From CAZEFK01 sp964511405 (GTDB lineage: Bacteria > Pseudomonadota > Alphaproteobacteria > Elsterales > Elsteraceae), in assembly GCA_964511405.1 (NCBI GenBank), contig CAZEFK010000161.1, forward strand, positions 1 through 17,340: DNA of 17,340 nucleotides, given 5' to 3'. Each line of letters opens with the position of its first letter. The stretch's first letter is position 1. A model generated the notes under the pieces. That model was not told the origin of the DNA. It saw only the letters and a list, made by a program, of their open reading frames with translations, and ran no database searches. Of the stretch, positions 1 through 5,404 are shown piece after piece. The translations under genes and the position numbers were made by a program.

Positions 1-1145
1 CCTCGGCCGTGCCACCGACGGGCCTGCCGACCGCGGCGCCGCCCGCCACGCCGGCGGCGATCCCAGCGCCCACGCCAGCGACAGCGGCATCATCCGCACA
101 GGCCGCTGTGACGCCGGTGCCAGCCGCGCCGCCGCCGGCGGCAGTGGCCGTCGTGGCGCCGCCACCGGCTGGCGCCCCGGCGCCGCCGGTCAGCCCCAAC
201 CTCATTCCGCCCGGTCCGCCGGTGCTGCGTCCGACCTTCGACGTGGTCAGGGTCAATCCCAAGGGCGACGCCGTGATCGCCGGCCGCGCCTTTCCGAACG
301 CCGAGGTCACGGTCCTCGACGGCGACCGGCCGATCGGCAACACCAAGGCCGATGGCCGCGGCGAATGGGTCCTGCTGCCCAGCGAGCCGCTGCCGGCGGG
401 CGGCCGCGAACTGAGCGTCGTGGCGCGGCTGTCGGGCGAGGAGCCGGTCAAGTCCGACCAGGTGGTGGTGCTGGTGGTGCCCGAGCGCGAGGCCGCCAAG
501 GGGGCACCGCCGGCCGCAACGCCGCCGCTGGCGCTGCTGGTGCCGCGCGAGCCGCCGACTCAGGCGCCGGCGCCGACCACGGTGCTGCAGCCACCGCCGG
601 CGGCCGCCAGCGACGCCCTGGCGTCGCCGCCGGTCGAGCCGCGCCCCGCACCGCCGGCGCGGCCGCTGCCGGCGAGCCCGGTGTCGGTCGACGTGGTGGA
701 CTACACGCAGCAGGGCAATGTGTCGTTCGCCGGCACAGCCAAGCCCGGCGATCAGGTGGAGATCTATCTGGACGACCGTCCGATCGGCGCCGCCGCCGCC
801 AACGCCCAGGGCAGCTGGCGGTTCGAACCCGGCGCGCCGGTCGAACCCCGGCTCTACCGCATGCGGGTCGACGAGATCGATGCCGCCGGGCAGGTCACGA
901 GCCGTATCGAACTGCCCTTCGCCCGCGCCGAGGTCGCACCCGACAACATCGAGCCCGGCCGCATCGTGGTGCAGCCAGGCAACAATCTCTGGCGGATCGC
1001 GCGCACCACCTATGGCCGCGGCGTCCGTTACACGGTGATCTATCAGGCCAATCGCGACCGGATCCGCGATCCGAACCTCATCTATCCCGGGCAGGTGTTC
1101 GCCCTGCCGCCCGCGGCCGACGCGACCGCGACCGTGGTGCGCTAG
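1..1145 (+). CDS. LysM-domain cell-wall protein with two Ig-like segments (5' partial)
   Basis: The frame is open to the left edge. The first possible start is a GTG at base 9, but the protein there is already Pro/Ala-rich linker, so the true N-terminus is probably outside the window. Numbered from that GTG (378 residues), there is a Pro/Ala linker to about 75, a beta-rich segment at about 77-140, a second linker, a similar beta segment at about 226-305, and a C-terminal LysM domain at about 316-367 containing VQPGNNLWRIA and LIYPGQVFALP. The two beta segments share a pattern: a glycine-containing 'AGxAxP' turn, then 'DDRPIG' or 'DGDRPIG', then a Gly-Glu/Ser-Trp strand, as in bacterial Ig-like repeats. 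LysM binds peptidoglycan glycan chains, so a periplasmic or wall-associated role is inferred. The gene ends at TAG 1143-1145 and faces the minus-strand gene at 1226. Confidence 0.85.
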   Translation, partial: SAVPPTGLPTAAPPATPAAIPAPTPATAASSAQAAVTPVPAAPPPAAVAVVAPPPAGAPAPPVSPNLIPPGPPVLRPTFDVVRVNPKGDAVIAGRAFPNAEVTVLDGDRPIGNTKADGRGEWVLLPSEPLPAGGRELSVVARLSGEEPVKSDQVVVLVVPEREAAKGAPPAATPPLALLVPREPPTQAPAPTTVLQPPPAAASDALASPPVEPRPAPPARPLPASPVSVDVVDYTQQGNVSFAGTAKPGDQVEIYLDDRPIGAAAANAQGSWRFEPGAPVEPRLYRMRVDEIDAAGQVTSRIELPFARAEVAPDNIEPGRIVVQPGNNLWRIARTTYGRGVRYTVIYQANRDRIRDPNLIYPGQVFALPPAADATATVVR

Positions 1146-1158
1146 GCGAGGTGCGCCA

Positions 1159-1222
1159 GGCGCACGCGACAGCGATGCGCCCAGGCGCACGCGATGCGCT
1201 GGCGCACGCGACCGGGATGCGC
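1159..1222. repeat. Three degenerate GC-rich short repeats between convergent genes
   Basis: The spacer between two convergent genes carries the element GGCGCACGCGA...GATGCGC three times, at 1159-1180, 1184-1199 and 1201-1222. The middle copy lacks the internal 4-6 bases. Each copy is rich in GCGC and self-complementary stretches. No T-tract follows, so a standard intrinsic terminator is not evident. The repeats could be slippage products. Confidence 0.6.
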
Positions 1223-1225
1223 TAG

Positions 1226-1675
1226 CTAGGCGCGCGCGGCCGGCCGGGCGTGCTCGGCCAGCAAGGCCAGCCAGGGCTGGGCGGCGACCACGGCGTCGCA
1301 GGCGGCGGCGATGACGCTGGTCCGGCTGATCGGCGGCAGCAGCTCCAGCTCCAGCCCATAGTGGATGCGCTGGTGAGCGTCGATCGACAGGCGGCTGCCG
1401 TCGCGGGCCCGCTGGCTGTGGGCGATGATCGCCAGGGCTCGGGCCCGCCGCTCGGGCCCTTCGACGGTGAAGGGCAGGGTGCCCACCACCGCGCTGCAGG
1501 CCAGGCGGGCCGGTCCGTCGTCCTGGATCACGGTCGCGCTGAACTGGTAGCCGAGGAATGCGAACCGGATCTGGAGCGGATCGGGGCGCGCCTGCAGCGA
1601 TCCGTCCGGCGACACCGACAGGGCCGGGACGTCGGTCGGGATCGGACGGGAGGCCAGGGAGTGCAGTGTCGACAT
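1226..1675 (-). CDS. Hypothetical protein, 149 aa
   Basis: I do not recognise this protein. The start chosen is the ATG at 1673-1675 (MSTLHSLASRPIP). An upstream in-frame ATG at 1717 would add a 14-residue extension that does not look native and has no visible ribosome-binding site. The product has no signal peptide and no membrane segment. It has a beta-rich middle (RFAFLGYQFSATVI, about residues 35-48), an Arg-rich helix (about 74-90), and an Ala-rich C-terminal helix ending PARPAARA-like. It is transcribed divergently from psd, with about 98 bases between the starts, and convergently toward the LysM gene. It is probably a real gene, because its codon third positions are strongly GC like its neighbours and it fills the space between two good genes. 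Function is unknown. Confidence 0.6.
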   Translation of the reverse strand: MSTLHSLASRPIPTDVPALSVSPDGSLQARPDPLQIRFAFLGYQFSATVIQDDGPARLACSAVVGTLPFTVEGPERRARALAIIAHSQRARDGSRLSIDAHQRIHYGLELELLPPISRTSVIAAACDAVVAAQPWLALLAEHARPAARA

Positions 1676-1773
1676 GCGGATCCGGACGGCAGGAGCAGGA
1701 TGATGCCAGGGTATCATGAACGGCAGGCGATTGCGCGCGGGCCGGGCCGCGGTCCGGCGCCGCGGGAGCGGCG

Positions 1774-2463
1774 GTGGTGACGCCGCCGTGGTTGGCGCCG
1801 GTCCATCGCCAGGGCTGGCCCTTCGTCACACTGTTCGCGATCGCGACCCTGCTGCTGGCGTTATGGTCCCTGGCCCTGGGCGTGGTCGGGCTGGTCGCGA
1901 CCGCCTGGTGCGCCTTTTTTTTCCGGGATCCGCGGCGGGTGACGCCGGAGCGGCCGGGCCTGCTGGTCAGTCCGGCCGACGGCGTGGTCACGCTGATCGA
2001 GCCGGCGGTGCCGCCGGCCGAGCTTGGCGCCGACCCGCTGCCCCGCCAGCGTATCTCGATCTTCATGAACGTCTTCGACGTCCATGTGAACCGGGCCCCG
2101 ACCGCCTGCCGGGTGCACCGCACCGCCTATCGACCGGGCCGGTTCTTCAACGCCGCACTGGAGAAGGCGTCGACCGACAATGAGCGGCGGTCCTGGCTGC
2201 TGGACCTGCCGGACGGACGATCGCTGATGGTGGTGCAGATCGCCGGGCTGGTCGCCCGCCGGATCGTGCCGTTCGTGGCCGAGGGCGCCGCCCTCGCGGC
2301 GGGCCAGCGCCTCGGCATGATCCGTTTCGGCAGCCGCGTCGACGTGTACCTGCCCGACGGTGCCGCGCCGTTGGTCGTCGAGGGCCAGCGTGCCATCGCG
2401 GGCGAGACGGTGCTCGCCGATCTGGGCTCCGACGAGCCGCGCCGGACCGGGCGGAGCGCCTGA
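1774..2463 (+). CDS. psd: Phosphatidylserine decarboxylase proenzyme (short form)
   Basis: Decarboxylates phosphatidylserine to phosphatidylethanolamine at the inner membrane, the last step of PE synthesis. The 229-residue proenzyme is of the short PsdA type. A hydrophobic N-terminal anchor spans about residues 17-50. The SPADG motif has Asp69 and FDVHVNR has His104. The self-cleavage site is RFGSRVDVY, with cleavage expected between Gly186 and Ser187 so that Ser187 becomes the pyruvoyl group of the small alpha subunit. Asp69, His104 and Ser187 match the autocleavage triad known for the family. The start is GTG 1774, preceded by GGGAG at 1764-1768. The stop TGA (2461-2463) overlaps the ATG of pssA by one base, so translation is probably coupled. 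This psd-pssA order is common in Alphaproteobacteria. Confidence 0.95.
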   Translation: MVTPPWLAPVHRQGWPFVTLFAIATLLLALWSLALGVVGLVATAWCAFFFRDPRRVTPERPGLLVSPADGVVTLIEPAVPPAELGADPLPRQRISIFMNVFDVHVNRAPTACRVHRTAYRPGRFFNAALEKASTDNERRSWLLDLPDGRSLMVVQIAGLVARRIVPFVAEGAALAAGQRLGMIRFGSRVDVYLPDGAAPLVVEGQRAIAGETVLADLGSDEPRRTGRSA

Positions 2464-3275
2464 TGGCCCGGGTGCCCCGGCGTCGCCATCGGCGCGGCCC
2501 GCCGCGCTTCAACCAGCCGATCCATCGGCTGATCCCCAACATGCTGACCATGCTGGCGCTGTGCGCCGGGCTCACGGCCCTGCGCTATGGGGTCGACGGC
2601 CGCTACCAGCTGGCGGTGCTGGCGGTGGTGGTGGCGGCGGTGCTCGACGGCCTGGACGGCCGGATCGCCCGGCTGATCGGGGCCACGTCCCGGTTCGGCG
2701 CCGAGCTCGACTCGTTGTCGGACTTCGCCTGCTTCGGCGTGGTGCCGGCGGTCCTGCTCTATCTGTGGTCGATGCACGGGGCGGGCGGCCTGGGCTGGGC
2801 GATCGTGCTGCTCTATGCCGTATGCACCGCGCTGCGCCTGGCGCGCTTCAACACGGCCACCCACGATCCCGAGCAGCCCGCCTGGCGGGCGAACTTCTTC
2901 ACCGGCGTGCCGGCGCCGGCGGGCGCCGGGCTTGCGCTGCTGCCGCTGATCGCGACCTTCGAGCTAGGGGGCGGCTTGGCGCTGCATCCCTGGCTGGTGG
3001 GAGCCTGGATCGTTTGCGTCGGCGCGCTGATGGTCAGCCAGGTCCCGACCTTCGCGCTCAAGAAGCTGAAGGTGCCGCATCGGCTGGTCGGGCTGGTGCT
3101 GCTGGCGGTCAGCGCCGTGACGGCGGCGCTGATCACCGAGCCCTGGCTGACCCTGCTGACGCTGGCGATCGTCTATCTGGGGTCGATTCCGCTATCGCTG
3201 CGGGCCGCCGGGCGGCTGCGCGCGTCAGGCGGCACCCGCCCATCCGAGGTCAATTCCGCCGCGCGCGGCGCTTGA
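2463..3275 (+). CDS. pssA: CDP-diacylglycerol--serine O-phosphatidyltransferase
   Basis: Makes phosphatidylserine from CDP-diacylglycerol and L-serine, supplying the substrate for the Psd encoded just upstream. The 270-residue protein has a basic N-terminus (RVPRRRHRRGPPRF) followed by several hydrophobic segments typical of this integral membrane family. The CDP-alcohol phosphatidyltransferase signature is complete: Asp62, Asp65-Gly66-x2-Ala69-Arg70-x8-Gly79-x3-Asp83-x3-Asp87, which provides the metal and CDP binding residues. The downstream ALRLARFNT (about 123-131) and FFTGVPAPAGAG (about 145-156) are also typical of the bacterial type II synthase. The start ATG shares its A with the psd stop, so the two form one transcription unit. 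The last 26 bases overlap the convergent gene at 3250-3615. Confidence 0.95.
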   Translation: MARVPRRRHRRGPPRFNQPIHRLIPNMLTMLALCAGLTALRYGVDGRYQLAVLAVVVAAVLDGLDGRIARLIGATSRFGAELDSLSDFACFGVVPAVLLYLWSMHGAGGLGWAIVLLYAVCTALRLARFNTATHDPEQPAWRANFFTGVPAPAGAGLALLPLIATFELGGGLALHPWLVGAWIVCVGALMVSQVPTFALKKLKVPHRLVGLVLLAVSAVTAALITEPWLTLLTLAIVYLGSIPLSLRAAGRLRASGGTRPSEVNSAARGA

Positions 3276-3615
3276 ACGCATCAAGCACCGCCCGCGCCCG
3301 GGCCTCCTCCTCGGCGGTGAACGGCGCCTCGTTGCCCGGCGGTGGCACCACGATGCCCTCGCGCTCGCGAATCAGGTCGAGCAGGCGGCTGCCGCGGTCA
3401 GGCGGCGCGGCCGTCGCGGTGGGCCGCGCGTCACTCTGTCGCTCGGACGGCGGGGGCCCGCCGCGCAGGGCGGCGGTCATGCCGGCGATGGATAGGCCCG
3501 CCTTGGCCAAGCCGCGCCGCGCGGCCGCCTCCAGGTCGGGCGTGATGAAGCGCTGGCGCAGGGCCCGGGCGATTGCGCGGGCTTGATCGGGCGGTCGGGG
3601 GGTCTTGCGTGCCAT
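3250..3615 (-). CDS. Hypothetical basic protein, 121 aa
   Basis: I do not recognise this protein. The frame is open further upstream to 3822, but the ATG at 3613-3615 (MARKTPRPPDQARA) is the likely start. The upstream extension has a different composition and would run through the promoter region of the plus-strand gene at 3764. The product is Arg/Ala-rich with no membrane segment. It has an N-terminal helical part (about 8-55), a Pro/Ser/Arg linker (about 53-73), and a C-terminal helical part that includes SRLLDLIREREGIVV and a TAEEEARARAVLDAF helix, ending in a basic tail KRRARRN. Its 3' end overlaps pssA convergently by 26 bases. The separated conserved-looking blocks suggest a real gene, but this is a weak call. 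Confidence 0.55.
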   Translation of the reverse strand: MARKTPRPPDQARAIARALRQRFITPDLEAAARRGLAKAGLSIAGMTAALRGGPPPSERQSDARPTATAAPPDRGSRLLDLIREREGIVVPPPGNEAPFTAEEEARARAVLDAFKRRARRN

Positions 3616-3705
3616 CGCGGCCAGCTTAGCGGATCGTCGGCCCCTGTCCAAATCCGGCCCGACAATCCGACCCGTGCCGATGGTGTCCCGGTATTGGCGA
3701 GCGCA

Positions 3706-3722
3706 AGGCTTTCTTAAAGCCT
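3706..3722. promoter_or_regulatory. Perfect 7-bp palindrome upstream of the 146-aa gene
   Basis: AGGCTTT-CTT-AAAGCCT is a perfect inverted repeat with a 3-base centre, about 41 bases upstream of the ATG at 3764, in a locally AT-richer region. It could be a repressor operator or a small leader hairpin. No convincing -35/-10 pair could be placed around it. Confidence 0.35.
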
Positions 3723-3763
3723 CAATCGCTATTTTTCGATCGCACAAACATAGGATCACGACG

Positions 3764-4204
3764 ATGGATCGGCATCTTATCGGCGGCGGCACACGCTTCG
3801 GCGACAGCCTGCAATGTGCCATTCGAATGTTGCTGGTCGAAGAAGGACGCTACCTGTCCGAGGACGACTTGGCGCACGCCCTGAAGACGCGGCTCAACGG
3901 CATGGACGAAGTGATCGCGCGCGATGCGGCGGCGATCGCCTGGGCGATCACCTGGCTCCATCCCCTGGCGCTCGGCTTCTTCGTCTTCGGCCTGTGCGCC
4001 AAGGCCGAATGGTTCGAGGAGGAGAGCAGCGACCGCTACATCGCCCGGCTCCTGCACATCACGCCCTCGCACCAGGCGCGCGAGGCCCTGGCCCTGTATA
4101 GCCGTTACCAGGCGGCCGAACCCGACGGCGGCGATGCCGTCATCCGTGGCTTTGGCATCGAATGTCTCGAAGATTTGGATGAGCGAGTGTTTGGTACTCA
4201 TTGA
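3764..4204 (+). CDS. Hypothetical protein with one hydrophobic segment, 146 aa
   Basis: I do not recognise this family. The frame is open from 3605, but the ATG at 3764 is preferred because AGGA (3752-3755) sits 8 bases upstream and the upstream extension reads through a palindrome and AT-rich DNA. The protein begins MDRHLIGGGTRFGDSL. It has an acidic helical part with LSEDDLAHALKTRL (about 34-47), then a hydrophobic stretch of about 25 residues (about 58-82, with AITWLHPLALGFFVFGL) that could be a single membrane helix. The acidic C-terminal half includes YIARLLHITPSHQAREALAL. Its codons and base composition are less GC-rich than its neighbours. It lies 160 bases upstream of an ECF sigma factor on the same strand, so a role in controlling that sigma factor is possible, though it lacks a recognisable anti-sigma zinc motif. 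Confidence 0.65.
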   Translation: MDRHLIGGGTRFGDSLQCAIRMLLVEEGRYLSEDDLAHALKTRLNGMDEVIARDAAAIAWAITWLHPLALGFFVFGLCAKAEWFEEESSDRYIARLLHITPSHQAREALALYSRYQAAEPDGGDAVIRGFGIECLEDLDERVFGTH

Positions 4205-4308
4205 GGTGAATTCGATCGGGATCCTGATCGGTAGCATTGCACACAAATTACGACAGCCATTTTTCTTTCACTCTAAGATTCTGTTGCATCGCGAATAGGA
4301 TCGGTATC

Positions 4309-4334
4309 GCAACCTTCGTCTCGGTGCCTCGTTT
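4309..4334 (+). promoter_or_regulatory. Candidate ECF-sigma promoter (autoregulatory)
   Basis: GCAAC at 4309-4313 and CGTTT at 4330-4334 are separated by 16 bases. This matches the general ECF promoter layout (AAC in -35, CGT in -10) and differs by one base from the alphaproteobacterial EcfG consensus GGAAC-N16/17-CGTT. It lies just upstream of the sigma factor start at 4365, whose GAGGAGG ribosome-binding site is at 4354-4360. Positive autoregulation is inferred from position and motif only. Confidence 0.5.
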
Positions 4335-4364
4335 GCAAGGTATCGCTGTGGGCGAGGAGGGCTG

Positions 4365-4913
4365 ATGACTGGTCCGTATCAGGAGCTGCTGATCCATCAT
4401 ATTCCCGATTTGCGCCGGTTTGCTCGTTCGCTGACGCGAGACCGGACGGCGGCCGACGATCTGGTCCAAGAGACGCTCGAACGCGCGATCAAAAAGATCC
4501 ATCTCTACGAGCCGAGCGGTCCCTTCATCGGCTGGCTGACCACGCTGATGCGCAACCTGTTCGTCGATCGCGTCCGCCGCAATCGCGGCAAGCAGGTGGC
4601 GTCCCTGGACCAAGTGCCGCAGCATGAGCCGTACCAGAACGAGAACCAGGTCGACCGCGTGATCCTGCGCGAGCTGCGTGAGGCGATCACGCGGCTGCCG
4701 CCGGAGCAGCGCCAGGTTCTGGTCATGATCGCGGTGCAGGGCGTGAGCTACGAAGATGCCGCGGCCCGGGTCGGGGTGCCGCTCGGCACCATCCGGTCGC
4801 GTCTGTTCCGGGCGCGCGCCGCGCTCATGCACGAGCTGGATCCCGAGGTGGTGGCGCGCTCGGGCCGTCGCCTGACCGGCCGCGACCGGTCCGAGGCCGT
4901 GCCGGCCTCTTAG
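4365..4913 (+). CDS. ECF-family RNA polymerase sigma factor
   Basis: Directs RNA polymerase to a stress or envelope regulon. It has 182 residues, within the normal ECF size. Region 2 lies at about 12-75 and includes LRRFARSLTRDRTAADDLVQETLERA and the -10 recognition helix FIGWLTTLMRNLFVDRVRR. Region 4 lies at about 105-160 and includes LPPEQRQVLVMIAVQGVSYEDAAA and the helix-turn-helix VPLGTIRSRLFRARAAL. Region 3 is absent, as expected for the class. A strong ribosome-binding site, GAGGAGG (4354-4360), is 4 bases before the ATG. It resembles general-stress ECF factors of Alphaproteobacteria, but no NepR or PhyR gene is in the window and no zinc anti-sigma gene is adjacent. The short tail after region 4 is basic and Ser/Arg-rich. 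The group is not certain. Confidence 0.92.
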   Translation: MTGPYQELLIHHIPDLRRFARSLTRDRTAADDLVQETLERAIKKIHLYEPSGPFIGWLTTLMRNLFVDRVRRNRGKQVASLDQVPQHEPYQNENQVDRVILRELREAITRLPPEQRQVLVMIAVQGVSYEDAAARVGVPLGTIRSRLFRARAALMHELDPEVVARSGRRLTGRDRSEAVPAS

Positions 4914-4949
4914 CTCGACGCCCCGCCACCCGCTTCGACCGCGACGGTC

Positions 4950-4973
4950 CGGGGGCTGCTAGTCCAGCTCCCG
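4950..4973. terminator. Candidate hairpin between convergent genes
   Basis: A 9-bp stem (4950-4958 with 4965-4973, one G-U pair) and a 6-base loop sit in the 89-base spacer between the sigma factor and the minus-strand gene at 5003. No T-tract follows on either side, so it would be an atypical terminator. Its position between two converging genes is the main support. Confidence 0.35.
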
Positions 4974-5002
4974 CGGCCGCGTGCGCGTGGCTGGGTGCCG
5001 CC

Positions 5003-5374
5003 CTACAAGGCCTCGTGGATCAGCCGAGAGACCGCCTTCAGGTTGGCGTCGGGAATGTTGCGCGAAATCGTCAGGCACAGGCAGTCGCCGAACGGATGCA
5101 GCTTCTTCTGCGCCGAGACGGGGATGGGAACGCGCTTGTCCCGGCAGATCGCCAGGACCACCGCGGTCAGCGTCTCCGCCTCGAGGCGGATGTCGCGCTT
5201 TCGCTGATCGCGGTCGGAGACGAAGTCCAGGGTCACGACCAGCGGCTGGGACTCGAACGAGAAGCTCTTGACGCTGCCCGACGGCAGCGGGTCGCCCAGC
5301 TTCTTGAAGTAGAGGGTCACGCCCTCTACCAGCTCGGCGCGGGAGAAGATGATCGAACGGACCTCGGCGGGCAT
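5003..5374 (-). CDS. Conserved-looking hypothetical protein, 123 aa
   Basis: I cannot name this family. The ATG at 5372-5374 (MPAEVRSIIFSRAELVEG) is the natural start. The frame stays open for over 2 kb upstream, but that part is an antisense shadow of hrpB. The product has alternating helix and strand character with no membrane segment. Features include AELVEGVTLYFKKLGDPLPSG (about 13-33), a strand pair FSFESQPLVVTLDFVSD (about 38-54), an RKRDIRLEAETLTAVVLAICRDKRVPIP core (about 58-85), and a final LCLTISRNIPD with helix LKAVSRLIHEAL. Its balanced amino-acid composition differs from the Arg/Gly-rich shadows and argues for a real gene. It is divergent from hrpB with only 30 bases between the start codons and convergent with the sigma factor gene. 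Function is unknown. Confidence 0.8.
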   Translation of the reverse strand: MPAEVRSIIFSRAELVEGVTLYFKKLGDPLPSGSVKSFSFESQPLVVTLDFVSDRDQRKRDIRLEAETLTAVVLAICRDKRVPIPVSAQKKLHPFGDCLCLTISRNIPDANLKAVSRLIHEAL

Positions 5375-5404
5375 GGCATATGTTCCGGGCGCGACTGGCA
5401 ACCA

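Noticed and set aside
1159..1222. CRISPR-like repeats
   Set aside because: There are only three degenerate units with almost no spacers and no cas genes.
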